NCBI GenBank assembly: GCA_030374805.1
Contig: JARGSG010000200.1
Location: forward strand, 930,001 to 994,000
DNA from: Gracilaria gracilis
Taxonomy: Eukaryota; Rhodophyta; Florideophyceae; Gracilariales; Gracilariaceae
DNA length: 64,000 bases
Direction: 5' to 3'
The stretch's first letter is position 1. Every line of letters starts with the position of its first letter. This document shows positions 18,250-28,152 of this stretch, one piece after another. The notes beneath the pieces are model-generated. The model searched no databases. It worked only from the letters and a program-made list of their open reading frames with translations, and had not been told where the DNA came from. Position numbers and translations under genes: made by a program.

Positions 18250-18822
18250 CTCGGTTGTAGGAGACGGTATTGAACGGTACGGTGGAGTGTCGCTACCGTT
18301 GAGGGGCAATGGTTCGACAACAGACTAGGATGGCAGTTGGGCTTCGGTGTAGAACGAACTGCATGTTATGCGAACTTGCCATCGACAATCGTGCTGCATG
18401 AGAAGACATCAACTCTTTACGTCAGGGCTATTCATCATGACAGCACATTTGATTTGTTATCAACTCAACGAGCATGTCAAGCAGTGTGTCATAATCAAGC
18501 GGCTTTTTAAGTGCTTACCTCTCACACTATAAATGTTGGCATCATCACGTGTATCCATACCGACTGTAGCTCATGTAGCAAAACCGCCTCCAACTTGAAC
18601 GATTTCTATAGCACCTTGCAATAGAACGCCGTTTGCAGCCGCTCTATGACGATTGTCTCGAGAAATGAATTGCATGTAGCTCATGCATGTGTATGACATC
18701 TCTTCAGTTGCAACCAGCTAAGGAGGCTCTGGAAAGGTGAAGATACTACGTACTTAATAAGCGCGCGGCAAGATGGCTAACAACGGTGGCACTGTACTGA
18801 TCGTCCGCAGCTCGTGTTGACC
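18250..18822. promoter_or_regulatory. shared divergent promoter region of the secreted-protein pair
   Basis: The 573-bp gap between two head-to-head paralogous genes must hold both promoters. A CACTATAAATG sequence near 18527 is a plausible TATA element for the plus-strand side, though it lies far from the ATG. Operators cannot be defined from the sequence. Confidence 0.35.
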
Positions 18823-19434
18823 ATGAGCGCTTCTCTGGCTTTCCTTGTGCTGTGTTTGTTATCGTGTTCCGTCGTTTGTCAGCAACGATCTCGCGCACCC
18901 CCAAGAGATCCATTCGTTGCCACCAAGATCGACATTTTGTGTTCGAAGGCTCTTGGATGCATCTCCGATTGCGACCAGACTGCATTCTGTCTCGATGCGC
19001 GTCTGTCTGCATCGTCTCGGTCATACATTCTCAACGATCAGGTGCTGTTCTTGAGGGCTCAATTGGTTCGACTGACAAACGACTCCGTGGTAGGACTCAT
19101 CCATGAGTCTTTCGCACTGCCTCTCTCGGTCTTCAGCGGCTCGTTCTTCAGTGCGGCGACGTTCGAAGAATCATTCGTGCCAGATCCGTGGCTGTCTTCG
19201 TTGGCCGGCTCCTTTTCAGAGTTGCAAGCGTTGGACCCCTCGCTTTCGGTGCTCAGAGTGGGAGACCCGTACTGCGTGATGCAGAAAACCGTGTACCAGG
19301 GGTACACGACTGGAAATGTGGGCTATTGTGGAATATATTCTGATGAAGATGCGCCGCTGCGCGCCGCAACTGCCACCTCGAGAACTGGCTCCTTCGGCTT
19401 CCGATGCAACGTGCGCCGCTTTGGGCCGAACTGA
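18823..19434 (+). CDS. secreted protein, family P, member 2
   Basis: ATG at 18823 (MSASLAFLVLCLLSCSVVC) gives 203 residues with a clear signal peptide. Cys residues occur in DILCSKALGCISDCDQTAFC and again in DPYCVMQ and VGYCGIYS. The segment SFSELQALDPSLSVLRVGDP lines up with the equivalent block of member 1, as does the preceding hydrophobic VGLIHESF region. The C-terminus is basic (RCNVRRFGPN). There is no membrane segment besides the signal, so it is probably extracellular or in the wall. Role unknown. Confidence 0.75.
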   Translation: MSASLAFLVLCLLSCSVVCQQRSRAPPRDPFVATKIDILCSKALGCISDCDQTAFCLDARLSASSRSYILNDQVLFLRAQLVRLTNDSVVGLIHESFALPLSVFSGSFFSAATFEESFVPDPWLSSLAGSFSELQALDPSLSVLRVGDPYCVMQKTVYQGYTTGNVGYCGIYSDEDAPLRAATATSRTGSFGFRCNVRRFGPN

Positions 19435-20267
19435 AGGATCTGATCTGATGCCGAAATCCGATCTGATCCGATCGTTCTTGTACAAGAGAAAAGAAAAGAA
19501 CCGAAAGCTTTAAAAACAGACCAACCGGTGTGGCTTCGCGCCGCACTTTTTCTTGAAAAACTTTCATTTTACACGTGCAACGAACGCGCGCATCACGAGG
19601 CGGCAACGCGTCGCGGTGGTAACACGTCGCGAGAGAATGATGAAATGTGGACACTGTGTGCACGTACCGTTGTGTCCACGTGTACATAAACGCACTGATT
19701 ATGAGACTGAAATGCAGAAAGTACGTGTAACATTACGTAAACACAAGCTTGCAAAAGTTTGGTTAGAGCGAGGTTGTTGGAAAGCATAGAAAGCTCTTGA
19801 GATTCAAACTGGGCTCTCCTTTTGTACGCTGGGTAAGTTAACACAGAGCATCTCGAGCGTGAAGAGGACGAGTGCATCTGCTGAACGTGCGAACATGCGA
19901 CGGGCGCGACACTTCGACGAGGAGTGGTGACAAACAAACATGAATTATTCTTATCGTGTATCCGTTTGCTACGAGTAATCGGCACACTGAATTCGATACA
20001 ATTATTATTCTTACTTTCCATTTTTTGCTAGGTTTTTCAATTTAGCTTGGCATGACTCAAAAACCAAAATTAAAAAACCTCTTCTTCTTTTAAAAAAAAA
20101 TACTAGGATGAAATAATAATTTCATCGGAGACGGTCCCATCGTACCACCAAATTAAAAAAACTGTTTTATTATTTCAGCTTACGCCCACTGTTCCATCTG
20201 AATTTGCCTAAATTGGCTCTGCCAATTGAGCTAATTCCCAGCCTGTAGGAGCTTTTCGATAAACCGA
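19435..20267. other. intergenic, no supported gene
   Basis: Short overlapping frames on both strands have no domains. An imperfect repeat of GATCTGATCTGATGCC-type bases follows the upstream stop. AT-rich DNA with A-runs lies at about 20030-20160. Confidence 0.5.
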
Positions 20268-21399
20268 TTATTCCTCCGTTATCTCATAACTGCGTCTACC
20301 TTCATCACCCCCTTTTTCGACTCCGCAACCGTCACGTCCGAAACCTCGTTGCCAGTGGTCTCCCAGAATTCCAACCCGCGTGCATCGTACTTCAATTCTA
20401 GAGCAGCATGCCCCCCCGCCTATCATCCATAGAAACGTTTTATTCGCACTTTCTCCAAGCAGAAACCTCTTTGCCAATGCGGCTGGTATCTCGCCGCGCA
20501 CCGTTGGCCCGCTGTCCGAAAAGGCACGACACCATGCGCGGCTCTTCCTCGAAACTTTGATCTGACCCTTCGAAATAGCCGCCACCGCCCAAAAAGCTAT
20601 AGCTGTCTGTCCCTTCCGGTCACATCGCCCGGCTATCAAGTCGGACAATAGCTCTTCTTCGTTCGTCATGGCAGGTTCCAAGGCACTATTTACAGCTGCG
20701 CTTGTAGAACCCACCCCAAGGCCTCCACCACGGTAGTACAATCTCTTCACAGATGCTATAGAACCAATTTTACGCGAGACAAATTCACCGTTCTTGCAAG
20801 TCACCATGTATCTCTGTCCAGATTCCTAGTGTTTGAATTTGATCGCCCTCGTACTCTCTTCTCCGACAAGAATGCCATCTCCTAATTTTAGGCGTGCAGA
20901 ATTCGTTCCCCTCGACGCCCGGTCTGTCAGTTCATCTGCATGCCTTACTCGATTGCTGTCTATGCTCAGACCGCATGTGTCCCAGTCGGGTAGCTCTTCC
21001 AGTTCTAGCAGAATCCGCATCCACCTTGCCTGGTCATGTGGCAACTCTCTGCTCAACTTCTTCACAACACGCACGCAAGCAATTTTAAACGAATCATTTC
21101 CTTCATCGATCATTGAGGCTTGGACCTCCAGAACGATTTCGAACAGTATGCCACTTACACGCCTGGCATACCAATTAGCGTCGAGAATTGCTACTAGCGT
21201 TGTATCCTCGTCCCCGGTAAACGTGCGAGCTTCTATAATGAAGCAGGCCCAAATCACAATTCACATTGCATTTTCTGAGCTGATGGGCTGCTTCTGTCCT
21301 ATGCCCTCTGAGAGATTGGCGAGAAGAAGAATTATTTCGCTCATGGGATCATGCCCAACGAGAACAGCCGATGCTGCTCGGTATTGATTCTATCTTTCA
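20268..21399 (-). pseudogene. decayed host gene B, 3' part
   Basis: A minus-strand reading frame continues across two in-frame stops. TGA lies at 21261-21263 (between NAM and IVIWACF) and TAG at 20826-20828 (between AIKFKH and ESGQRYM). Both could arise by C-to-T change from CGA and CAG. A one-base frameshift lies near 21345. The conceptual product is soluble and mixed-charge (for example DQARWMRILLELEELPDWD), with a basic Gly-rich C-terminus. It is the end of the gene whose start lies at 27862-28146; a solo LTR and Copia-2 separate the parts. Family not recognised. Confidence 0.6.
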
Positions 21400-21404
21400 C
21401 GAAG

Positions 21405-22037
21405 TGTTGGTCCGTCTAGGTTTGTCATCGCCACGGGCTCGCGCTACGGAAAAGAAAGGAGCACGCAAAGGCAAGAGATCGGGCACAAAGGTAGTTCCGC
21501 GGTGATGCGGATGCCCCGAGACCTCCTGTGGAGAGTCTGGAATTGTTTATTAAGTAGACGTTCTCAACCTGCCACCTACGATTCGTAGGTGGCAGTGCTT
21601 CTGATTCAAACTTGAATCTGCGTGGGTTGCTTGCGTGCAATTTGCATTTAGCAACCCAGCTTACTTCAAATTGGTGCTGGAGGGTATGGACAGCTTCATC
21701 TAAGCGTCCGTGCCTTCAACTCAGTTTACTTTAGTACGAACGGAATAAAGCTAGGAGGAACTAACTTGCTACTGTAGATCACGAAAGATCTCGTCCTTGC
21801 GCCTTTCTGTTCGCATATGCAAAAGACCATTCGTCGAAATAAATTACGGAACCACGCATTTGCACATATTCGCATCCTGCTTGCATCATTGTAGAATATC
21901 CTGGATATCCACAACGCTGTATTTCCCCATCTTCTTAAGACGCACGCAATGTAACTCCCACAAGAACCACTCAAATCAAGTAGCTTTTGGAGGTGCAACT
22001 GCTGTCAAGATCGCCTTGCCTGCAAGGTGGATCAACA
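21405..22037 (+). mobile_element. solo LTR, family S, copy 2, with insertion
   Basis: The termini TGTTGGTCC and GGATCAACA and the duplication CGAAG (21400-21404, 22038-22042) are intact. Without its 324-bp insert (including one AGCTT duplicate) it is about 309 bp, like copy 1. It sits inside decayed host gene B, whose frame can be followed across the empty site. Confidence 0.88.
21663..21981. mobile_element. 319-bp non-coding insertion (MITE-like)
   Basis: The segment is absent from the sister solo LTR and flanked by AGCTT direct repeats (21658-21662, 21982-21986). Removing it and one AGCTT restores alignment with copy 1. Its ends (ACTTCAAATTGG and the complement ACTTGATTTGAG) are only weakly inverted. 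A small non-autonomous DNA element is the likeliest class. Confidence 0.65.
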
Positions 22038-22042
22038 CGAAG

Positions 22043-22116
22043 AGAGACATCCACCTTGATAATACCGAGCCATACCAAAAGGTGTAAACAATTCTTGCGT
22101 ATCCGTTCCTAGGTAC
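22043..22116 (-). pseudogene. decayed host gene B, middle fragment
   Basis: About 74 bp of host coding sequence survive between the solo LTR and Copia-2. Across the two empty sites the minus strand reads on from SDDGLLVP into NGYARIVYTFWYGSVLSRWM and then SLFVKDRINTE, in one frame. Confidence 0.6.
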
Positions 22117-22505
22117 TATCAAACGGCCGAGGTTTCAGACCACAGGCGCGCGGGCGCGGTAGTCCGGAATGCACTGCTGAGGTCCAAACGGGACAAGCAG
22201 ATGCGAGGTAGCACGGCAGGCGCGAAGAGCGCGGACGTACAATAGCAAATAGTTGAAAACAGTTGTAGAGTAGTTGGTTGATGTTGTTGTTCTGTTAGAG
22301 AGCCTATGTGCTCTCAACATCTATTAAATACATCATTAGCACTACACGCAAATGAATAGATCACAATTCCTTCAAAGCATTTGACAAGCATTATCATCAA
22401 TGGCAGATCGTGTAGCATACAGATGCATATGTACACATGTACGCGTCCACGCATTGCCAGTAGTCACAGAGTCTCCTCTTCCAGGAACGACTAAGATAAT
22501 TCACA
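22117..22505 (-). repeat. Copia-2 3' LTR
   Basis: The 389-bp repeat is read on the minus strand from TGTGAATTATCTTAGTCG. It is identical to 27468-27856 except for one A/C difference. ORF C ends inside it by 15 bp. Confidence 0.93.
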
Positions 22506-24065
22506 CTCACTCTTTTTCTCCTTCGAAGAAATATCTTCGAACTTACGAACCCATCCTTTTGCATCTACTTTAAACGTGTTGAACTGCATCATTTTCCATA
22601 AAGCGTGTTCCATCCAGTTACAGGCCTTTGTAAGAGCATCGGCGATGTTGTGAATGCTTGGTATCCAAGATAAACTGCGTAGTTCACCTTTTTCGTGGCT
22701 CTCACGAAGAGCACACACATCGATCTGAAGACGTTTCTCAAGCGTTCCAGCATTCTTCGCAATGACATTAAACAATGTCCGAGAATCTACATAACCGTCC
22801 ACCTTGACTGTTCTACCAAGTACTTCGGATAGCATGTCCTTCGCAATGTAGGCATTATCAAACCCGTACACTAGTGCGTGTATCTCAGCTGCCATCACAG
22901 AACGGGCAACTCTTTTGCAGCGCGAGCTTCCATAGTGCAGTATGTTGGCGTGTTCATATTTGTCTACCATGAGAAGGACAAATCCCATCTGAGACTTCAA
23001 ATCTACAGTGTTAGCAAACGAGGCGTCTGTGAGTAACACCAAACGAACGGAATCCAAATCCAATGGGACGTAGCGCAAACCAGTATTGCTGGTCGAGTGA
23101 CAGTGTTTCACAACAACGTTGAGAGCCTTCATCTGATCGGGAGTTGGTCCATCAGAACCTGTAGCAATCAGCTGAACTGCAGCGCAGATATCTGGACGAA
23201 CGCAGTTGCCAATATACTGTGCTGCTGCACGAACACTTTTGAACTCTTCAGCGTTCTCAACTGCTTTAAGTGATTCCAATTTTTCATTCTGTGTCATAGT
23301 GTATGTTCCATTCTCCGCCTTGGCAATGTGCACCCCGTTGAATACGCCACTTTCATTCTTCATTACCACCTTGCGCGGCTTCGACTTAAAACGGCACTTC
23401 TTTTCCTCTTCGTCAAGAAAACCGGATGAACCATGACCAAACGAATCATCCACTTGAAGTGCAGTAACTCCATCTAAGTAGTCTCCTTTCCTGCGGTACA
23501 AAACGCATGGGTCCACTTTGGTTGCTTTCATGTGGAGCAAATCCTTATGGTGCGTCTGGTAGGTTAGGAACCAATGCAGACCGCTCTCCGGTATGCCATA
23601 GAGAGGCTTAAGGGCCAACAGTACTTTGTCATCACCCAGATTCATTTCCACAGGTGCACGTAAATAGATGTTACGTTCAAGCGCAGTTTCAGACTGTACA
23701 TACGCCTGTGATATGTCACGAAAGTATGACGTGTAGTGTGGCAAGCATGCCGCAAGACACACAGTAAGACGTTGGCCAAGTCTACTGACGGTTGGAGCCT
23801 TGGTGGAAATTGTTGAAGCTTGAAGGTCGGAGTAGTTCTTAGCAACAAGTCGAGACTTCTTCACTTCGTTTCCATTAATCGTCTTGTACGCATCGACGAA
23901 TCGAGTACCATAGATGCGGTGACCTTCCGGAACCGATGACAAGTTTACTACTTTGAATGTATCATTCTTCTTTAGTCCTTCTAGTTCCTTCTCACGAGCA
24001 TCCTGAAACAAATGCGCATCGCTTGTCGGCGCGATGACGATCTTCGTTGATCCAAACATCACCAT
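22491..24065 (-). CDS. pol: Copia-2 reverse transcriptase and RNase H (ORF C)
   Basis: The 524-residue frame contains the Copia RT entry AREKELEGLKKNDTFKVVNL and YFRDISQAYVQSETALERNI. The Asp pair is in VTALQVDDSFGHG, again not YVDD. RNase H features include VLLTDASFANTVDLKSQMGF, RSVMAAEIHALVYG and SIHNIADALTKA. The ATG at 24065 follows about 15 codons after the TAA that ends ORF B in the same phase. Expression may use readthrough of that TAA or a separate start. Intact over its full length. Confidence 0.88.
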   Translation of the reverse strand: MVMFGSTKIVIAPTSDAHLFQDAREKELEGLKKNDTFKVVNLSSVPEGHRIYGTRFVDAYKTINGNEVKKSRLVAKNYSDLQASTISTKAPTVSRLGQRLTVCLAACLPHYTSYFRDISQAYVQSETALERNIYLRAPVEMNLGDDKVLLALKPLYGIPESGLHWFLTYQTHHKDLLHMKATKVDPCVLYRRKGDYLDGVTALQVDDSFGHGSSGFLDEEEKKCRFKSKPRKVVMKNESGVFNGVHIAKAENGTYTMTQNEKLESLKAVENAEEFKSVRAAAQYIGNCVRPDICAAVQLIATGSDGPTPDQMKALNVVVKHCHSTSNTGLRYVPLDLDSVRLVLLTDASFANTVDLKSQMGFVLLMVDKYEHANILHYGSSRCKRVARSVMAAEIHALVYGFDNAYIAKDMLSEVLGRTVKVDGYVDSRTLFNVIAKNAGTLEKRLQIDVCALRESHEKGELRSLSWIPSIHNIADALTKACNWMEHALWKMMQFNTFKVDAKGWVRKFEDISSKEKKSECELS

Positions 24066-24110
24066 ACACTGTTCTTTCCCAATTGATCTACTCTCTTCTT
24101 CCCCTTTCTC

Positions 24111-26825
24111 TTACGCTTCCATAGCTTCAGACTTTCTAGCTTCCTGCACTGTAGAGCTTTCATTAAGCTGGGAACGGACAACTGGTTTCACTACAGTAGA
24201 TCGAAAAATCTTGCGACCCTTAGGGAGCTGAACGACTACAGTCTCACCATCAATCTGAATGAAGGGGAATGGTCCTTCCCATTTCTCAGTTTTGTCGCGA
24301 TAGACATACACCGGGGATCCAGCAGGGAGCTTTCGCAACTCTGCACTAGCTTCAATACGTTTCGGTCCATGGTCATGCTTCAAGCCAAAGGCAATTCTTC
24401 TCGCTGCCTGTTCTTTCTGTACTGCCTTCGTAGCAGCATCCATGGCTCGTGCACGTTGTAGCTGCGTTTCCGCACAACCCTTCTTGGCTGGACGTGGCAG
24501 GGCACCAAACACCAACAGTGTAGGGCAAAGACCTTCTGGTCCAATGGTGTCGTTAACGCTTTTAACTGCCATTTGCAGACATTCATCGTTGGATTCAGAA
24601 CGAGGCATTGAATCGCGGATCTTGCTGTACGCGGCACGAAGAGGTGCATGGTAGCGTTCGACGTGGGACATTGTCGAGGGAGACTCAATAGGCGCCTCGA
24701 GTATGGTCACGCCATCTACAGTTGCGTTGGCAGCCAATTCGGCGGACACGAAGTTCGATCCTTGGTCGACGTGTAGGAAATCAGGCGGACCAAGGTAGAC
24801 ACGACTCCAACACTTCAGAATCGTCTTCCACACAAGTTGCGAAGTCATGTTCTTGAGAAATTGCGCGGCATTGAAGTGTGTAGCCTCATCCACCAGATGC
24901 AGTACAGGACGACTGTTGATGTACATGACATCTACAGCAACGATGTGATTGAAGCGTAGGTCATCTGTACCAATGGTAACCTTGAAACGACGTGGCTTCG
25001 CAGCGTGTTGGATGCAGATCTGGCATTCTCGAAGAATTTCGTCGAGTGACTTGCGCACTGAGCCTTCCATTTCATCAGGGTTGGCACGCTTCAGGAGATT
25101 GTACAGTGCTTGTACAGAAGGGTGGCCAAACACTCGATGAAGTTTTCGAAGTTCGGACTCAGTGTACAACGCGAAACCAAGATCCTCAGGCTTCCAGCGG
25201 TGAACAAGGAAGTAGTTTTCCATAACGAGATCCTGCTTTGCGTTCTTGAATCTCACTACTTCGTCCTGAATGCTGAAATCCAGACCATTGTCCTTCATGT
25301 CCTTCATACTCAGTAATGACGGCACATTGTCCTTCATAATCTGAAACTTGACGTCGATCACTAAGTGAAGATCCTTGAAAGGAACTGGAACCGTTGCAGT
25401 ACCTACTGCGTTAATTGTACCTCCTATGCCAAACATTGCACGACGTGAGTCCGTATCAATGTGCATTGGTACATTAAACTCTTTGCAATAAGCGCGGTAC
25501 TGTGCGTGAGACATTACGGAAGATCGGTTCGCACAAGAATCGATGAGGATTCCCTTGAAACGCTGTGCTTTACCCATTGACAGAGCAGAGAACATGACTG
25601 CCATGCTAGATTTGAGATCAGTAGAAAAGGTTCTACCATGCACAAAAGAGGAGTTTGCCAGGTACACTTCGGTATCCTTCTCAAGACTGCCAGCCTCTGT
25701 AGCAAAACATACTGTGTCTTCACTATCAGAATCGTCGGAGAATTGAACCTCTTCGGAGCTCTCAGCACTCTCCTGAACATCGTGCAGTTGTTCAGAGATG
25801 TATGCGACATCATCTACACTGACCATTGCCGAAGGATGGGATGACCTGAGACGCTTGATCGCAGCACGTACCTCTTCCGGAGAATGACGCGTGTGGGCTT
25901 TATGATCCTGTCCGCAGACATAACACCCCTTCACACCTCTGATCCATCTGGAAGAAAATCGTCGAGGGCGACGGTAACGTTGGTATTGACCAGGAGAGTT
26001 GAAAGATTTCCTGGCTTCTCCACCGTACCTTCTCCCAAGACCGTAAAGCGCTGCATCTGTATCTACCTCCTGGGAAACATATGAATTGGCCGATCTGGCT
26101 TCATGGGACAGGAAAGTTGCAATGCGGTTCATTGCATCCTGTGCTGTCTTAGGGACGCGCTCACGAAGCGACTGCTGAATGCGATCAATGTCGCAAGCGA
26201 TAACAAGCTGGTCTCGAAGTAGATTATCGTGCTGGTAGTTGGCGGACAATTGCTTCTGAAGTGTAGAAAGTTTGAATGAGAAAGCTCGGAACACCTCTGC
26301 TTCACTCTTCTCGGCGTCTTCCTTCATCGCGTCGGAAAGCTTCATCGTTTGCCACTGTAACAGAACACGGTTACGTTGCTCTTCACTCGTATACAAGTCG
26401 AATAATTTCTGACGAACAGCATCGAAGGTATCATCGGGGCGATATACACGCGTGTAATACGGCAGAGCCTCTTCCTTGAGCATGACAGGGAGTGCTTCAG
26501 CCTTTTCCTGTTCGCTTAGATGGCAAACACGGGACAAAGTTTCGTACAGTAGAAACGCGGACGAAATGTCCTCGTCACAGCGACCACTGTACTTGTCACG
26601 TCCTTGATAGGCCCGCATCAAGCCGTTGATGCCAAGAGAATAGCTGCTGGAGCTTGGTCCTTGCACTTGAGACGAGTTCAACGGAGTAGATTCCTTCCTA
26701 ACAACTTCTGCCGTTTCATTACCTGTCGCTACGCCCACTACCAGTACGTCCTGCATTTGATCTGCGTTGGTGTTCGGTAGCACGTTGGGGATCAGGTGTG
26801 TCTTGGACTGCTGTGGAATGGTCAT
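24111..26825 (-). CDS. gag-pol: Copia-2 Gag/protease/integrase (ORF B)
   Basis: A 904-residue ORF. The middle of the Gag part has CYVCGQDHKAHTRH, a degenerate knuckle. Protease is suggested by GILIDSCANRSSVM, where the usual DSG is DSC. The integrase finger begins LRKLHRVFGHPSVQAL and closes with CQICIQHAA. The acidic triad sits in VAVDVMYINS, LHVDQGSNFVSAEL and SHVERYHAPLRAAY. A GPFPFIQIDGETVVVQL segment resembles the integrase C-terminal barrel. The ORF ends EAMEA-TAA and then stays open into ORF C. It overlaps ORF A by 107 bp in the +1 frame, so a +1 shift or internal ATG would be needed. Confidence 0.87.
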   Translation of the reverse strand: MTIPQQSKTHLIPNVLPNTNADQMQDVLVVGVATGNETAEVVRKESTPLNSSQVQGPSSSSYSLGINGLMRAYQGRDKYSGRCDEDISSAFLLYETLSRVCHLSEQEKAEALPVMLKEEALPYYTRVYRPDDTFDAVRQKLFDLYTSEEQRNRVLLQWQTMKLSDAMKEDAEKSEAEVFRAFSFKLSTLQKQLSANYQHDNLLRDQLVIACDIDRIQQSLRERVPKTAQDAMNRIATFLSHEARSANSYVSQEVDTDAALYGLGRRYGGEARKSFNSPGQYQRYRRPRRFSSRWIRGVKGCYVCGQDHKAHTRHSPEEVRAAIKRLRSSHPSAMVSVDDVAYISEQLHDVQESAESSEEVQFSDDSDSEDTVCFATEAGSLEKDTEVYLANSSFVHGRTFSTDLKSSMAVMFSALSMGKAQRFKGILIDSCANRSSVMSHAQYRAYCKEFNVPMHIDTDSRRAMFGIGGTINAVGTATVPVPFKDLHLVIDVKFQIMKDNVPSLLSMKDMKDNGLDFSIQDEVVRFKNAKQDLVMENYFLVHRWKPEDLGFALYTESELRKLHRVFGHPSVQALYNLLKRANPDEMEGSVRKSLDEILRECQICIQHAAKPRRFKVTIGTDDLRFNHIVAVDVMYINSRPVLHLVDEATHFNAAQFLKNMTSQLVWKTILKCWSRVYLGPPDFLHVDQGSNFVSAELAANATVDGVTILEAPIESPSTMSHVERYHAPLRAAYSKIRDSMPRSESNDECLQMAVKSVNDTIGPEGLCPTLLVFGALPRPAKKGCAETQLQRARAMDAATKAVQKEQAARRIAFGLKHDHGPKRIEASAELRKLPAGSPVYVYRDKTEKWEGPFPFIQIDGETVVVQLPKGRKIFRSTVVKPVVRSQLNESSTVQEARKSEAMEA

Positions 26826-27411
26826 GATGGCGGTTACTTTCCTCTACATGTTGGTCGGGATGAGTTCGATTAACTGGACTAGAGCGGTTCATTGCGGTGA
26901 CTACAGCTCTAGAGGTTTCTTGCTCCTGGCCTTCTGCTCTGGAATGCATCAGCTGGCTTTCCAATCCTGGGTTCACTGTAGATGAAACAAACACATCTTG
27001 CAAGAGACATTCAATTAATGCTTGCGCCCTTGGAAAGAACCGCTTACGTGTCACATGAACGCCACGGGAAAGTAAAAAGGCAACCCATCGCTGTGCCATT
27101 TGCTTTGGCATGGCTTGAATGGTGTGCTTGCGAAACGTTGCCGTGTATTCTATCCACAACGGCTCTCCAGTAAAACCTGTAGACTTTAAAGCATCGAGCA
27201 TGCTGCTACAGTAGGCACCCACTTCTTCTGCATAAGCTGCTTTCTCCGTAGCGGTAGAAGACGGTGGTAGCGGGTCAGGATCATCAGCTTCATATGCGAA
27301 AGTATCGCGTGATTCTGTTGTCTCAGCAGGCATCGTAGGGACGTTAATCGGGACCGTCTCATCCATCGCCGGCGATTGTGGAGGACTGTGAAAAGATTCT
27401 TGGCCGGACAT
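26719..27411 (-). CDS. gag: Copia-2 Gag-like ORF A
   Basis: The frame extends to 27525 inside the LTR, but the first ATG gives MSGQESFHSPPQSPAMDETV, about 230 residues. It is acidic and Pro-rich at the N-terminus, with a helical central part (PKQMAQRWVAFLLSRGVHV) and a polar His/Arg-rich tail. It has no zinc knuckle. It lies immediately after the 5' LTR, as expected for Gag, and overlaps ORF B in the +1 frame, ending AGG TAA. No family match can be given; Gag is inferred from position. Confidence 0.6.
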   Translation of the reverse strand: MSGQESFHSPPQSPAMDETVPINVPTMPAETTESRDTFAYEADDPDPLPPSSTATEKAAYAEEVGAYCSSMLDALKSTGFTGEPLWIEYTATFRKHTIQAMPKQMAQRWVAFLLSRGVHVTRKRFFPRAQALIECLLQDVFVSSTVNPGLESQLMHSRAEGQEQETSRAVVTAMNRSSPVNRTHPDQHVEESNRHHDHSTAVQDTPDPQRATEHQRRSNAGRTGSGRSDR

Positions 27412-27467
27412 ATTTGCGTAGCTATATTTGTCGACAAAAGGTCGGCAAGACCGATGACAGTTATAAC

Positions 27468-27856
27468 TATCAAACGGCCGAGGTTTCAGACCACAGGCGC
27501 GCGGGCGCGGTAGTCCGGAATGCACTGCTGAGGTCCAAACGGGACAAGCAGATGCGAGGTAGCACGGCAGGCGCGAAGAGCGCGGACGTACAATAGCAAA
27601 TAGTTGAAAACAGTTGTAGAGTAGTTGGTTGATGTTGTTGTTCTGTTAGAGAGCCTATGTGCTCTCAACATCTATTAAATACATCATTAGCACTACACGC
27701 AAATGCATAGATCACAATTCCTTCAAAGCATTTGACAAGCATTATCATCAATGGCAGATCGTGTAGCATACAGATGCATATGTACACATGTACGCGTCCA
27801 CGCATTGCCAGTAGTCACAGAGTCTCCTCTTCCAGGAACGACTAAGATAATTCACA
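27468..27856 (-). repeat. Copia-2 5' LTR
   Basis: The 389-bp partner LTR has its outer side flanked by GGTAC. Its inner side is followed on the minus strand by GTTATAACTGTC, which begins like a tRNA anticodon-arm complement, though I cannot assign the tRNA. Confidence 0.93.
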
Positions 27857-27861
27857 GGTAC

Positions 27862-28146
27862 GAGTAGACCGTCGTCAGACAAAAGCAAGTTTGCGGTAGA
27901 AGCAGTAGAATATCTGGAAGCCAATGCGTGTCGGAAGTTTATATCAAGCTTATCCTTCTCTTCATCAAGTCGGCGAACGAGGTCTTCCAGCGACTGCATA
28001 GTATGCACGATTGATGGAGATACAGACCCCAAAAACGCGCTGCAATCCTCAACGAAATGTTCGAAGACGTTCACGAATGGCAGCAAAGCCCATTCTGAGC
28101 TGGTAGTGGCGTTATTTAGTTCACTCGCGGACCGGGTGGTATCCAC
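27862..28146 (-). pseudogene. decayed host gene B, 5' part
   Basis: A minus-strand frame of 95 codons is cut at SDDGLLVP by Copia-2 and resumes at 22111. It contains a coiled-coil-like stretch (VHTMQSLEDLVRRLDEEKDK). The first possible codon is GTG after an in-frame TAG, so an upstream exon or lost start is likely. With three surviving pieces, two stops and a frameshift, this gene is a pseudogene. Original function unknown. Confidence 0.6.
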
Positions 28147-28152
28147 AGTAAA

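Larger units (their letters stand above)
22117..27856 (-). mobile_element. Copia-2, very young Ty1/Copia LTR retrotransposon
   Basis: A 5.74-kb element is flanked by GGTAC (22112-22116, 27857-27861). Its 389-bp LTRs differ at a single base, so insertion is recent. Three ORFs run on the minus strand: a Gag-like ORF A, ORF B (Gag/protease/integrase) in the +1 frame overlapping A, and ORF C (RT/RNase H) in the same frame as B after one TAA. No other lesion is visible, so it may belong to an active family. Confidence 0.94.

Noticed and set aside
20833-21387. A 184-codon plus-strand ORF
   Set aside because: Ser-rich shadow of decayed host gene B, whose minus-strand frame continues across insertion sites.
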